This document shows, piece by piece, positions 1 through 11,560 of a stretch of 64,000 nt of DNA. Origin of the DNA: Zea mays. Lineage: Eukaryota; Streptophyta; Magnoliopsida; Poales; Poaceae. The position numbers and the translations under genes were made by a program. The DNA is taken from assembly GCF_902167145.1 (NCBI RefSeq), contig NC_050105.1:142647988-142711987 (forward strand). Direction: 5' to 3'. Under the pieces are notes generated by a model that was not told where the DNA came from, ran no database searches, and saw nothing but the letters and a program-made list of their open reading frames with translations. How positions within the stretch are numbered: the first letter of the stretch is position 1; each line of letters opens with the position of its first letter.

Positions 1-1469
1 TTCTCCTTTAATTATTACTTCTCAATATTTTATGCACCAAAAATTATCAAAATAATTTCTAAAGTCACATGTAATAATAATGTTAGAAAATGACACACTC
101 CAATTAGTAAACCACTATTGACGTATTGTTTATTGCCTGTTTTACTAGAAGAAGCGGGGACCGTCGATCCGGAACCCGTAGCCCCGGAAGAAGGGCCGGA
201 GCCCGACCTCCCGGGGGTAGACCTTTTGTGCCAGGAAAGCTTCGACGAAGGCAAGTCCATCCTTCCCTTGATGCATAAATTACCTATTCTTTCTACCACT
301 ACCTAGGTCGAGATTACAGGGTGAAATATTTGCATTTTGAGTAGAGAGATAGCCCGCATTAACATATATCTTTTGGATACAAAATATGGGATGGGAGAAA
401 GGGCAGTGTGTTTCTTCAATCGAGGTTTTGTTTCAAAAAAAGGGTTGTGCGATGAAGGGTATTCACCCTCATCACCTCGGAGTGGGATGATCAGGGACTC
501 CCTGGTTTAGGGGAGGGCCTAAGGTGTTGGCTCAGCTGGTTTAGGCGTGAGCAGAAGGATTGTCTCCTCATATAAGGACCAGTTTGTCATCTTTCACTAT
601 CTGTACTCATAAATAGTACAACCACTCGAGACTGTGTGGGCAGTCACTCAATCCGAACTCGTACGATCCGACCCCAGGGTTATGAAGGCTGGGGAGCACC
701 GGGAGGATAAGGAGGGGGAATGTTTTGTCCGGTTTGGGCATGGCGATGGCCTGACAGCTTCCGGTATAACCGTTAAGATTAGGACGTGCGAGGAAAGAAA
801 GAGATTCGGCATTCGGGTCTCGCGACGGTGAGATCGCAGAAACCGGACTAGTGGGTAAAGTGTACCCCTCTACGCAGAGTTGAAACCTATTCGAATAGTC
901 CGTGTCCACTGGTATGGACGAGACTGGTGTGGTATGACAATTAGAGATTTTTACAACCTCTGGGAACAGGGAAATGTGTGTGTGAGTGCGTATTGAAAAT
1001 TAAAACGAGGCCACGGGAGCGGGAAGCTCAGTGGTGGTTGAGTATTGTGTTATTTGTATTTCCTTGGGAAAACCCCTACATAAACTGCCCTTCTCTGATA
1101 AAAGAAGAGTGACTTTAACTCCACCATATAAAGCATGTATGATATAGGTCTCTTTCTCTTTACGGGAGCGGGATGGACTTGCGAAATACCTAGTGTATTC
1201 ACCCAGATTTATTTATGTTTTTCAGCAGCCGAAGACTTCTTTTCTGCTATGCTTGATTGAGAGGGCTGTGTCTGCACCCAGTTCTGCCTGTGGCTTGGGC
1301 TAGTATACTTTCTACTGTGTTTTATATTCTGGCTCTCTCGAGCTTGTACCCCGGTATCGTAATAACTTTTATTTAAACTCTGTACTATTTGAAGTAAGGA
1401 ATGTGGTTACTAGCCTCCTGGGACTAGTAATTGTACCACATTTGAGTCCCAAAGGTTTGGGATGCTTCA
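1..1469 (+). repeat. E1 left LTR (3' portion)
   Basis: Sequence from base 1 is repeated with small changes from 7474 onward, which identifies it as the same LTR. The LTR ends in ...GATGCTTCA at 1469, two bases before the primer-binding site. About 430 bp of its 5' part lies outside the window, judging from the right copy. It contains an exon-like segment (149-250) and a conserved block near 848-915 shared with the E2 and E3 LTRs. Confidence 0.88.
149..250 (+). other. Candidate LTR exon ending in a GC splice donor (E1)
   Basis: A polypyrimidine stretch and TAG (positions about 130-148) precede 102 bp ending in GAAG|GCAAGT, the consensus of GC-AG donors. One frame reads an acidic, proline-rich peptide (EEAG, then PEPVAPEEGPEPD). 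The same arrangement occurs in the E2 and E3 LTRs. That it is spliced is inference only; a noncoding leader exon is as likely as a coding one. Confidence 0.5.
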
Positions 1470-1471
1470 TG

Positions 1472-1484
1472 TGGTATCAGAGCC
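1472..1484 (+). other. E1 primer-binding site
   Basis: TGGTATCAGAGCC follows the LTR end by two bases. This is the usual plant retrotransposon site complementary to the 3' end of initiator methionine tRNA, used to prime minus-strand DNA. Confidence 0.92.
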
Positions 1485-1590
1485 ATAGGACTGGCTGTAG
1501 GTCGCAGCCCTGACCTTAAAAGTTGCCTTAAAAGAAAATACCTCTTACCCCAAGAAAAATCTTCTCTCTTTTCCCCCGATATTAACAGAC

Positions 1591-1609
1591 CCTTCTTTTC
1601 CTATTCCAG
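1591..1609 (+). promoter_or_regulatory. Putative splice acceptor directly before the E1 pre-gag ATG
   Basis: The tract CCTTCTTTTCCTATTCCAG ends exactly at the A of the pre-gag ATG (1610). It matches a strong plant 3' splice site. The equivalent position in E2 has the same layout. Confidence 0.5.
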
Positions 1610-2326
1610 ATGGAAGACTCTCTGGTCATTAGGACATCCTACTGCTCAGAGGTGGAGGGGTTCCCACATCTGTTGTGAAGTTGTGCGCTTCGCATGGGAA
1701 TCCGCAAGAAGCCAGAATATGTCTGGAAGGAATATCTCGAGAATGGAATGGAGAAGTGCTCTATGGTAGTCTACCTGGGAGAAAGTCGAAACTACCCGAA
1801 CCATCCTTCTTTCCAAGTCACTTTCATCGGATACCGCTTCCCAGATACCTGCCAAAATGTTGCCCGAAAAGCCCTCCGACAACTATGCCAGAACTACAGC
1901 AGAGTAATCTTTGAAACCCCCCTTCGCTACTTTCCACCCAGCAACAAAAATACCCCCGCCTGGAGGAAAAGACTTCAGGCCCTGTCAGGGAGAGACCCTA
2001 CCGAGGATGACCCCACCATCGTCTACATGGTTGGATACCTCCACACTCTCGATAACCAATATGATGACCTTGCCTCCCACTGTACTCACCTAAACTCCCG
2101 GGTGGAAAGCCTGGAGCAACAAGTCAGGGAACTTACAATGGAAAAGGCGTCCCTTCAAGAGAGCCTCGAGATAGCGGAAGGCGAGGAAACCAACACCCGT
2201 GAGGCCTACCGCACTCTGAAGATGGATTACGACAAGAAGCTAAAGAAGCTCGCCCCGCAAGAAAAATCCGCAAGAAGACCAGAAGCCAAGGATGTCAGAT
2301 TGAGCAGAAGGAAGAAGCCCCTCTAG
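1610..2326 (+). pseudogene. Pre-gag ORF (ORF1) of E1, one internal stop
   Basis: A reading frame of 238 codons lies between the leader and gag. It starts at an ATG just after a splice-acceptor-like tract and is open except for a TGA at 1676-1678. Around codons 35-112 it has an alpha-beta-like segment with the signature QNVARKAL, a Cys, and LRYFPP. Codons 140-215 look like a coiled coil. The E2 ORF1 has QDVARRAL, a Cys and LKYYPR in the same order followed by a coiled coil, so the two are homologous. Function is unknown; the Ala/Leu-rich C-terminal helix recalls double-stranded-RNA-binding domains, but this is only a weak resemblance. Position suggests a role in RNA binding, packaging or particle formation. 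Confidence 0.65.
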
Positions 2327-2566
2327 CCCTACACCCTACCATAATAGGGAACTCGTCCGACACCGAGGAAATGTCCCTAGCCAGCCTTGATTACCTTATC
2401 AAGGAATTTGGGGACACTTTAGAGAAGGAGTTCGGGAGTACCCTAGATAGCACTCGCGTGTAATGAACTTATGGTAGTTGTATGCTGAAATGAACTTGTG
2501 TAATGAATAAAGTAACTGGTTAAAAAAATTGGCATGTGCATGGTAGTAACTCTTTTCCCCTGGCAG
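2327..2566 (+). other. Spacer between E1 pre-gag ORF and gag
   Basis: About 240 bp with no coding pattern apart from the tail of the upstream frame. Its last 18 bases (CTCTTTTCCCCTGGCAG) form a polypyrimidine tract ending in AG right at the gag ATG at 2567, another acceptor-like site. Confidence 0.55.
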
Positions 2567-4166
2567 ATGGCTTCGGATAAAACCACGCCTACCGCCTCCG
2601 AGATTGGAGCAGGATTTCCCCTAGGAGCAGAAGGATAAGCTGGCGGAGAAGGGAGTGAGACCCACCTCCCCGCACCTCCGGAACTACCACTAGATTTGGC
2701 CCAAGTTCTAGCCAATCAGACCCGACTCATTGAAATCCTCACTAGAAGTCTGGAGAACCAGCGCCCAGGTGGTGGAAGACCGCAGGACGAGATGGGAGAA
2801 TTTCTGAGACTCAAGCCCCCCACGTTCGCTGGATCCAGCAATCCCCTCGATGCCGACGACTGGCTGCACACGATCAAGAGGAAACTGGAAGCCATCGGAT
2901 GCCCCGAAAATCAGCGTGTTCAATTGGCTGCTCATCAACTTTCTAGGATGGCCCTAGCATGGTGGGATACCTTCAGCGCGGCCGTCAGGGATGCTACCTG
3001 GGCAGAATTCGAAACTGCTTTCCGTGAGCACCATATACCCCAGGGGATCGTTCAACTTAAGGAAGATGAATTCCAGGAACTAACTCAAGGTGGAAGATCT
3101 GTCAGTGAGTACGTGCACAAATTCACAGAGTTGGCTCGTTACGCGCCTGACGATGTCAGCACCGAAACCAGAAAGATGGTCCATTTTCTAAAAGGGCTAA
3201 GACCAGAACTCAAGACCATCCTCGCTAGCCAAGATTTCCTCAACTTCTCGCACCTCTCCAACAAAGCCATCCAAGTGGAAAGGGCAAAAGAGGAAGAAAA
3301 AGGGCACCTCAAGAGGAAATTCCAGGTTCTCCGAGCTCAGCAGCAAGACCGTCACCAGAGAGCTCGATCCTTAGGGCTTCCACCCATGGGACCAAGCTTC
3401 AATAGACCAGCTGGACCCACTCCGTCACGTTACAGTCAGCAGAGTCAGAGCTCCTTTCAGCCCCCCTCGGTTGCAAGCAACCAACCGCCAGCAAATGCCT
3501 GTTGGCACTGCGGAGACCCAGTGACTTCAAGAATAACTGCCCCCAGTTGAAGGCACCCGGACCTACCTACTCCAACTCGGTGAATGGACCCAAGATTACC
3601 TCGGCACCTGCCTCCAAGGCACTGCCCTCCAACAATCAGCAGAGCAGGACCCAGTACCAGGGCAGAGCACGAGTTAACCACGTCGACGCTCAAGAGGCCC
3701 AGCAAGCTCCGGGAGTAGTGCTCGGTGAGTTCCTTGTTGAATTTACTCCTGCTACTGTGCTTTTTGATTCATGAGCATCCCATTCATTTATAGCCACTAG
3801 TTTTGTGGAAAAACATGGCATCCCCTCTACACCCCTAGAAATCCCCTTGGTCACCGGAACCCCGGGGTCAGACCTTCTATGCCAGCTCAAGTGCTCCCAA
3901 GTCAGAATTCTTTTAAGTGGGGTAGTGTTCCTGGCAGACTTAACCATCTTGCCATCCCAAGGGATTGATGTGATCCTAGGAATGGATTGGCTAACTAATC
4001 ACAAGGGCATCATAAGTTGCGCAAGTAAGACCGTCCTTCTCACCAACCGCCAAGGAAAAGCAGTTTCCTGTCAGGCCCAACCGCCTGCCAAGGATCCAAT
4101 GATGTTTAATCTGGCAGCAGAAAACATATCCGTAATAGAAGAATTCATGGATGTATTTCCAGAATA
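2567..4166 (+). pseudogene. gag: E1 gag and protease, broken
   Basis: Gag starts at ATG 2567, placed directly after an AG acceptor-like tract. An in-frame TAA lies at 2636-2638. The capsid region (about 2790-3310) shows typical gypsy residues: W in DADDWL, AWWDTF, and the RSVSEYVHKFTELARYAP block. The zinc knuckle CWHCGDP is split by a frameshift near 3520 and its His position reads Asp in the downstream frame. The protease follows on another frame (about 3660-4010); its catalytic DSG triad is destroyed by a TGA at about 3774, and the family motif [11 protein letters not shown] follows at about 3963. A TAG near 4165 separates it from RT. Clearly non-functional. Confidence 0.88.
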
Positions 4167-5552
4167 GTTGTCTGGAATGCCACCTAAAAGAGGAGTGGAG
4201 TTCTATATAGATCTCATTCCTGGCACTGCGCCCATCGCAAAGAGACCATACCGCATGGCCCCACAGAGTTAGCAGAATTAAAACTCCAGATTGCAGAGCT
4301 GCAACAAAAAGGGTACATCCGCCCCAGTTCGTCTCCCTGGGGAGCACCCATCCTTTTCGTCACCAAAAAGGATGGAAGTATGAGAATGTGTATTGATTAC
4401 CGGTCCTTGAATGAAGTTACAATCAAGAATAAGTACCCACTCCCTAGGATCGACGATCTCTTCGACCAGCTGCAGGGAGCCAAATATTTCTCCAAGATAG
4501 ACCTAAGGTTAGGATATCACCAACTGAGAATCAGGGAAGCAGATATACAGAAGACTGCATTCGTCACCAGATACAGACAATATGAGTTCACAGTGATGCC
4601 GTTTGGGCTAACCAATGCCCTCGCCTTTTTCATGAACCTCATGAATAAGGTATTCATGGACGAATTGGATAAGTTTGTCGTAGTCTTCATCGACAACATC
4701 CTTATCTATTCCAAGAATCGCAAGGACCATGAGCGTCACCTTTGAATCGTCCTCGGAAGACTCAGGGCACATCAACTCTATGCTAAGCTCAGCAAGTGTG
4801 AATTCTGGTTAGAAAAGATAGCCTTCCTTGGGCATATCTTGACTATGGAAGGGATAGAAGTAGACCCGTCCAAGGTAGAAGCCGTTTCAAAATGGAAACA
4901 GCCATCCAACGTCAGTGAAGTGCGAAGCTTTCTGGGAATGGCAGGGTATTACCGTCGCTTTATCAAGGGATTCTCCAGCATAGCAAGACCTATGACCGAA
5001 CTTCTCAAGAAGGACAATAAGTTTGTGTGGACTCCAAAGTGTGAGGAAAGTTTCCAGATCATAAAGGAGAAGCTCACGATCGCGCCCGTTTTGACACTAC
5101 CAGATATACACCAGGATTTCGTCATCTTCTGTGATGCTTCAAGGCAAGGCTTAGGGTGTGTCTTAATGCAAAATGAGAAAGTTATTGCTTATGCATCCCG
5201 CTTACTCAAGCCGCATGAGCAGAATTACCCCACCCACGACTTGGAGTTGGCAGCCATAGTGCACGCCCTAAAAATATGGAGGCACTATCTGATTGGGAAC
5301 AAATGCCACATCTTCACTGATCACAAGAGTCTGAAGTATATCTTCACTCAGCCAGACCTCAACCTCCGTCAAAGAAGATGGCTTGAACTGATCAAAGATT
5401 ATGACCTCGAGATCCATTACCACCCCGGGAAGGCCAACGTGGTAGCAGACGCCCTCAGCCGAAAACCTTTCGGGATAAAGGGGACCAACTTTTTACAAAG
5501 ATTGGAAGAAGGAATCAGCTCAGCTAAATGCATGTCTAGGAGACAACGGTAG
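4167..5552 (+). pseudogene. pol: E1 reverse transcriptase and RNase H, broken
   Basis: RT would copy element RNA into DNA in virus-like particles. The frame is recognised by [10 protein letters not shown] (4383), [15 protein letters not shown] (4490) and [13 protein letters not shown]. The catalytic loop reads [11 protein letters not shown] instead of FIDD (about 4688), so the second catalytic aspartate is lost by GAC to AAC. A TGA at 4743-4745 interrupts the thumb side. RNase H motifs ([13 protein letters not shown] near 5130, [11 protein letters not shown] near 5315, [11 protein letters not shown] near 5437) follow in the same frame. The segment 4167-4280 contains further stops. Inactive by several independent lesions. 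Confidence 0.9.
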
Positions 5553-7006
5553 CCTCGAAGTCAAGCCAATGCTAGAAGACCTCATATGCAAGGCTCAACG
5601 CCTGGACATGAAGACAACAAGGCTTATGGAAAAAGCTCGCAAAGAGCAACTTATGGACCTTAGGACGGATGAACAAGGAGTTCTTTGGTTCAAGAACCGT
5701 CTGTGTGTACCAAAAGGAGAGGCACGGGAAGTCCTGCTCAATGAAGCTCACAACTCAGCTTACTCCATCCACCCAGGAACCACCAAGATGTACCTAGACC
5801 TCAAAGCCAGATACTGGTGGAGAGGGATGAAGAAAGAGATAGCACAGTATGTGGCTCGGTGTGACACCTGCCAGCGAACAAAGGCCAAACACCAGAAACC
5901 TGCAGGCCTACTACAACCCCTCTCAGTGCCTGAATGGAAGTGGGAGGAAATAGGCATAGATTTTGTAACCGGACTGCCCCGGACGCAAAAAGGAAATGAC
6001 TCTATCTGGGTAATAATAGACCGTCTCACCAAGGTGGCCCACTTCATTCCAGTAAAAACCACTTTTGGAGGAGCCACCCTTGCCCGAATATATCTTAAAG
6101 AGATAGTCAGGCTCCATGGTATTCCTCGGAAGATAGTGTCAGATAGAGGGACACAGTTCACCTCAAAATTTTGGAAGAGCCTTCAGCAAGCTATGGGCAC
6201 CAAGTTAGATTTTAGCATCGCTTATCACCCTCAGTCAGATGGTCAAATGGAGAGGGTCAACAAGGTCCTCGAAGATTTACTAAGAGCCTGTGTGTTGACG
6301 TTCGACAGGAATTGGGAGTCCATTTTGTCTTATGCCGAATTCTCATATAACAACAGCCATCAGGCCAGTATCAAGATGTCACCGTTCGAAGCATTGTATG
6401 GACGAAAGTGCCAGACCCCCCTAATGTGGTCCAATGTAGGGGAAAAGGACACTGGAAGGACCTGACTTTGTTAGAGAGGTCGAAGAGAAGGTTGCCCTGA
6501 TCCGCAAAAGGTTACTTGAAGCTCAGAGTCGCCAGAAAAGTTATGCAGACAACCGACGGAGAGAACTCAGATTTGAGGAAGGAGACTTCGTATACCTCAA
6601 GATCTCCCCGATGCATGGGGTCAAAAGGTTCCAAATGAAAGGAAAGTTAGCACCGTGTTTCGTCAGTCCCTATCCCGTCATTAGCAAAGTGGGACCCGCA
6701 GCATACCGCCTTGAACTACCAGAATCCATGTCGGATATTCACAATGTGTTTCATGTGTCCCAGCTCTATAAGTGCCTGCAAGTACTAGAGAACCACATCA
6801 AGGCAGAGACAATTCAGATTCAAAAAGATCTCCAGTACCGGGAAAAGCCAATAAAGATTCTTGACTCAGCAGTCCGAAAGACCCGCAACTCAGAAGTGAG
6901 ACTCTGTAAGGTTCAGTGGAGCAGAGAAGGAGAAGAGGAAGCTACCTGGGAAAGTGAGGACTCTCTGAAGAGGGAATACCCTTACCTTTTCTCGAGCCCC
7001 GTCTGA
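5553..7006 (+). pseudogene. pol: E1 integrase with C-terminal chromodomain, frameshifted
   Basis: Integrase would insert the DNA copy. The zinc-binding HHCC part (NEAHNSAYSIHPG, then CDTCQR, about 5740-5880), catalytic D in GIDFVTG (about 5955), D in SDRGTQF (about 6140) and E in DGQMERVN (about 6245) are all present on one frame. Frameshifts near 5553 and 6460 separate it from RNase H and from the C-terminal part. The last piece (6611-7006) has the GPY-like KLAPCFVSPYPV region and a chromodomain (YREKPIKILD, KVQWSREGEEEATWES) ending at TGA 7004-7006. Chromodomains target this clade to heterochromatin marks in known families. Confidence 0.88.
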
Positions 7007-7040
7007 ATCTCGAGGGCGAGATTCCTTTAAATGGGGTAGG
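7005..7040 (+). promoter_or_regulatory. E1 stop-codon hairpin and polypurine tract
   Basis: GAATCTCG-AGGG-CGAGATTC (7005-7024) is a perfect 8-bp inverted repeat with a four-base loop overlapping the pol stop. AAATGGGGTAGG follows, just before the LTR, and is the plus-strand primer tract. The identical hairpin is found at 20383-20402 in E2. Confidence 0.75.
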
Positions 7041-7042
7041 TT

Positions 7043-9059
7043 TGTAACATCCCAATTTTTTTCAAACCCGAGGTTTGGAACCCTAATCTAACTCCCTTTC
7101 CTTATTTATTTTATCCCTAGGTCTTCTCATCATATGCATATACTTTGTGTGATTAGAAGCACCTCACTTTGATTTTATTTTCTAGCACCTAAGATTATCT
7201 AGTAAATTAATTGTTCAAAAGAAAAGGGATGCAAAAATAGATATAGAATTTGGAAAAGAAAAAGAAAAATAGAAACCCTTCCCCCCTAGCTGGGTCGTTT
7301 CCAGCCCACCCCCGCGGCCGCTCCCCCCTCTCGCGCTCGCGACACCCTCCCCCTCGGCCCATCTCCGGCCCACTCCGAGCTCGCGCCCGCGCGCGCCCTG
7401 CGCCCGGCTGGGCCAAATCCCCCCCACGGCCCACCAGAGCTTAAATCCTTTTCTTTTCCCTTTTTCAGCCTTTTCTCCTTTAATTATTACTTCTCAATAT
7501 TTTATGCACCAAAAATTATCAAAATAATTTCTAAAGTCACATGTAATAATAATGTTAGAAAATGATACAGTCAAATTAGTAAACCACTATTGATGTATTG
7601 TTTATTGCCTGTTTTACTAGAAGAAGCGGGGACCATCGATCCGGATCCCGTAGCCCCGGAAGAAGGGCCGGAGCCCGACCTCCCGGTAGGGATGTAATCG
7701 GATCGAATACGGACGGATATCACTGAAATCATATTTGTTTTCATATTTTTATTCGGATTCGAATTCGAATACGGATAGCTTCGGATACGAATACGAATAC
7801 GGATGTTCTCGGATACAAATACGAATAGGTGTGTGTCGAATACGGAGCTAGTCGGACACGGATATTATCGGTAATGAATTTTTTGACGGATATCGTGTAA
7901 GACATCATTCCACACATATCATGGTTGTAATTATGTATCCACTCCTTGAATCCAAACATTTTTTTAGTATTATATGTGTACATATGTCACGTTTTTTTTG
8001 TAAAAATCATGAATTTTTAGCCTATGTGCGTGTTATTAATTTATTTTGTATAAAATCATCAAAATGCAAATAAGTTACCAAAACTAATAAACATTATATA
8101 AGAATATAACCTCAAGTCTCCACATAAAAATGATAAAGTGAACTTGGATAATTAGAGTGATTTCACGTGTAATTCACACAAGTGAAAGTGAAATGAAAGA
8201 AACACTATCATATTGTGGATTTTATGGTCCAAATATTTTGGAGGATTACATGTGGACATATGATATGCCTCCATAAATTTTTATGATTTTTTAAGGCTAT
8301 TTGTGTATTATTAATTTCTTTCTACAAAAAATCAACAAAATGCACACAGCTATCCGGATAAGATATCCGGATATCCGAAAAGATTTATCCGAGAAAATAT
8401 CCGGATATTCGATATCCGACGGATATCAGACATACTGTATTCGAATTCGATATCCGAACAAAATATTCGTATTCGTATCCGTTATCCGGAAAAAAGTCCG
8501 GATATCCGAAAATTCCATCCGAACCAGTGTTCACCATCTTCGAATCTGGATCCGGACGGATATTTTCCGAACCATATTACATCCCTACCTCCCGGGGGTA
8601 GACCTTTTGTGACAGGAAAGCTTCGACGAAGGCAAGTCCAACCTTCCCTTGATGCATAAATTACCTATTCTTTCTACCACTACCTAGGCCGGGATTATAG
8701 GGTGGAATATTTGCATTGTGAGTAGAGAGATAGCCCACATTAACATATATCTTTTGGATACAAAATATGGGATGGGAGAAAGGGCAGTGTGTTTCTTCAA
8801 TCGAGGTTTTGTTTCAAAAATAGGGTTGTGCGATGAAGGGTATTCACCCTCATCACCTCGGAGTGGGATGATCAGGGACTCCCTGGTTTAGGGGAGGGCC
8901 TAAGGTGTTGGCTCAGCTGGTTTAGGCGTGAGCAGAAGGATTGTCCCCTCATATAAGGACCAGTTTGTCATCTTTCACTACCTATACTCATAAATAGTAC
9001 AACTACTCGAGACTGTGTGGGCAGTCACTCAATCCGAACTCATACGGTCCGACCCCAGG
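7043..9059 (+). repeat. E1 right LTR, truncated, split by a hAT element
   Basis: It begins with TGTAACATCC directly after the polypurine tract. From 7474 it matches the left LTR, resumes at 8596 after the hAT insertion, and stops at 9059 within ...CCGACCCCAGG, where the left copy continues. So about 800 bp of its 3' part is missing. The first 430 bp include a GC-rich stretch (7270-7440). Confidence 0.88.
7687..8587. mobile_element. Non-autonomous hAT element (901 bp) in the E1 right LTR
   Basis: Ends are TAGGGATGTAAT and ATTACATCCCTA, flanked by the 8-bp duplication CCTCCCGG (7679-7686 and 8588-8595); the other LTR shows the single uninterrupted site. An 8-bp duplication and this terminal repeat type fit hAT transposons. 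Both subterminal regions are dense in GGATATCCG/CGAATACGGATA-type motifs, which are often transposase-binding sites. The middle is AT-rich and encodes no transposase. It sits inside the candidate LTR exon. Confidence 0.9.
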
Positions 9060-10463
9060 AGTTGGTGAGTATGTCTTGAATATACTTCGTTTGGCTAATG
9101 AAGGTGCCCTCTTGGAGTTGCTTCACTTGAAATCCTAAGAAATACTTCAACTCCCCCATCATAGACATCTCAAATTTTTGAATCATGATCCTACTAAATT
9201 CTTCACAAGTAAATTTGTTAGTAGACCCAAATATGATATCGTCAACATAAATTTGGCATACAAACAAATCATTTGCAATAGTTTTAGTGAATAGAGTAGG
9301 ATCGGCTTTGCCGACTTTGAAGCCATTAGCGATAAGAAAATCTCTTAGGCATTCATACCATGCTCTTGGGGCTTGCTTGAGCCCATAAAGCGCCTTAGAG
9401 AGTTTGTATACGTGGTTAGGGTACTCACTATCTTCAAAGCCGGGAGGTTGCTCAACATAGACCTCCTCCTTGATTGGTCCATTGAGGAAGGCACTTTTCA
9501 CGTCCATTTGATAAAGCTTAAAGCCATGGTAAGTAGCATAGGCAAGTAATATACGAATTGATTCAAGCCTAGCTACGGGTGCATAGGTTTCACCGAAATC
9601 CAAACCTTCGACTTGTGAATATCCCTTGGCCAAAAGTCGGGCTTTGTTCTTTGTCACCACACCATGCTCATCTTGCTTGTTGCGGAAGACCCACTTGGTT
9701 CCTACAACATTTTGGTTAGGACGTGGAACTAAATGCCATACCTCATTCCTCGTGAAGTTGTTGAGCTCCTCTTGCATTGCCAACACCCAATATGAATCCC
9801 TTAATGCATCTTCTACCCTGTATGGCTCAATAGAAGACACAAAGAAGTAATGTTCACAAAAATGAGCAACACGAGATCGAGTAGTTACCCCCTTATGAAT
9901 ATCGCCGAGGATGGAGTTCACGGGATGATCTCGTTGTATTGCTTGGTGGACTCTTGGGTGTGGTGGTCTTGGACCCTCATCATCTTCCTTGTCTTGATCA
10001 TTAGCATCTCCCCCTTGATCATTGTCCTCCTCTTGAGGTGGCTCCTCTTGATCTTCATCATCATCATCTTGAGCTTGATCCTCATCTTGAGTTGGTGGAG
10101 ATGCTTGAATGGAGGAAGATGGTTGATCTTGTGCTTGTGGAGGCTCTTCGGATTCCTTAGGACACACATCCCCAATGGACATGTTCCTTAGCGCGACGCA
10201 CAGAGCCTCTTCATCATCTAGTTCATCAAGATCAACTTGCTCTACTTGAGAGCCATTAGTCTCATCAAACACAATGTCACAAGAAACTTCAACTAGTCCA
10301 GTGGACTTGTTAAAGACTTTATATGCCCTTGTGTTTGAATCATAACCAAGTAAAAAGCCTTCTACAACCTTAGGAGCAAATTTAGATTTTCGACCTCTTT
10401 TAACTAGAATAAAGCATTTGCTACCAAAGACTCTAAAATATGAAACATTGGGCTTTTTACCGG
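9060..10463 (-). pseudogene. pol: C1 reverse transcriptase, truncated
   Basis: The - strand frame opens with a glycosylation-free acidic linker ([19 protein letters not shown]) between integrase and RT, as in Sireviruses. RT blocks follow: [20 protein letters not shown] region, [12 protein letters not shown] with the first catalytic Asp, [11 protein letters not shown], and [11 protein letters not shown] carrying the YVDD box. The frame ends at [11 protein letters not shown], where the sequence joins the E1 LTR at 9059/9060, so the connection and RNase H are absent. The upstream part, 10273-10463, is linker between integrase and RT on the same strand. Confidence 0.88.
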
Positions 10464-11560
10464 TTAGGAGTTCATAAGATGTCTTCTTGAGGATTCGGTG
10501 AAGATATAACCGGTTGATGGCGTAGCAAGCGGTGTTGACCGCCTCGGCCCAAAACGATCCGAAGTCTTGTACTCATCAAGCATGGTCCTTGCCATGTCCA
10601 ATAGAGTTCTATTCTTCCTCTCCACTACACCATTTTGTTGTGGCGTGTAGGGAGAAGAGAACTCATGTTTGATGCCCTCCTCCTCAAGAAAGCTTTTGAT
10701 TTGTGAGTTCTTGAACTCCGTCCCGTTGTCGCTTCTAATCTTTTTAATCCTTAAGCCGAACTCATTTTGAGCCCGTCTCAAGAATCCCTTTAATGTCTCT
10801 TGGGTTTGTGATTTTTCCTGCAAAAAGAACACCCAAGTGAAGCGAGAATAATCATCCACAATTATAAGACAATACTTACTCCCGTCGATGCTTATGTAAG
10901 CTATCAGGCCGAATAGGTCCATGTGGAGTAGCTCCAGTGGCCTGTCAGTTGCCATGATGTTCTTGTGTGGATGATGAACACCAACTTGCTTCCCTGCTTG
11001 ACATGCGCTACAAACCCTATCTTTCTCAAAATGAACATTGGTTAGTCCCAAAATATGTTCTCCCTTTAGAAGCTTATGAAGATTCTTCATCCCAACATGG
11101 GCTAGTCGGTGATGCCAGAGCCAACCCATGTTAGTCTTAGCAATTAAGCAAGTGTCGAGTTCAGCTCTATTAAAATCAACTAAGTATAGCTGACCCTCTA
11201 ACACTCCCTTAAATGCTACTGAATCATCACTTCTTCTAAAGACAGTAACACCTATATCCGTAAAAAGACAGTTGTAGCCCATTTTACATAATTGAGAAAC
11301 GGAAAGCAAATTGTAATCTAAAGAATCTACAAGAAAAACATTAGAAATGGAATGGTCAGGAGATATAGCAATTTTACCCAATCCTTTGACCAAACCTTGA
11401 TTTCCATCTCCGAATGTGATGGCTCGTTGGGGATCATGGTTTTTCTCATAGGAGGAGAACATCCTTTTCTCCCCTGTCATGTGGTTTGTGCACCCGCTAT
11501 CGATGATCCAACTTGAGCCCCCGGATGCATAAACCTTCAAAACAATTTTAGGCCTTGTTC
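10464..11560 (-). pseudogene. pol: C1 protease and integrase, frameshifted
   Basis: The protease active site is SWIIDSGCTNHMTG near 11500. The Ty1/copia GAG-pre-integrase region follows (LWHHRLAHVGMKNLHKLL, CSACQAGKQ). The integrase DDE set is visible: D in LHMDLFG, D in RSDNGTEF, and E in QQNGVVERKNR. A frameshift near 10555 (after KTSDRF) changes the frame before the RT-proximal part, and another near 11550 separates the protease from the end of gag. Processing and integration functions are known for the family; this copy cannot make a whole polyprotein. Confidence 0.85.

Larger units (their letters stand above)
1..9059 (+). mobile_element. E1: decayed Tekay-type Ty3/gypsy chromovirus, truncated at both window/junction ends
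   Basis: The order left LTR, primer-binding site, pre-gag ORF, gag, protease, RT, RNase H, integrase, chromodomain, polypurine tract and right LTR is visible on the + strand. The window opens inside the left LTR; the right LTR starts with TGTAACATCC at 7043 and is cut at 9059, where it joins a copia RT sequence. Protein order, with integrase after RNase H and a C-terminal chromodomain, places it in Ty3/gypsy chromoviruses; Tekay/Del affiliation is inferred from RT and chromodomain style. Many stops and frameshifts show an old, inactive copy. No target duplication can be checked because neither outer end is present. Confidence 0.9.

Noticed and set aside
1472..1484. tRNA-like sequence TGGTATCAGAGCC (also at 15321, 27525, 53993)
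   Set aside because: Only the primer-binding complement of the tRNA end; no tRNA gene structure around it.
7741..8612. Frames rich in Ile-Arg-Tyr-Pro (IRIRYPDIR) as a protein
   Set aside because: Translation of GGATATCCG-type subterminal repeats of the hAT element.
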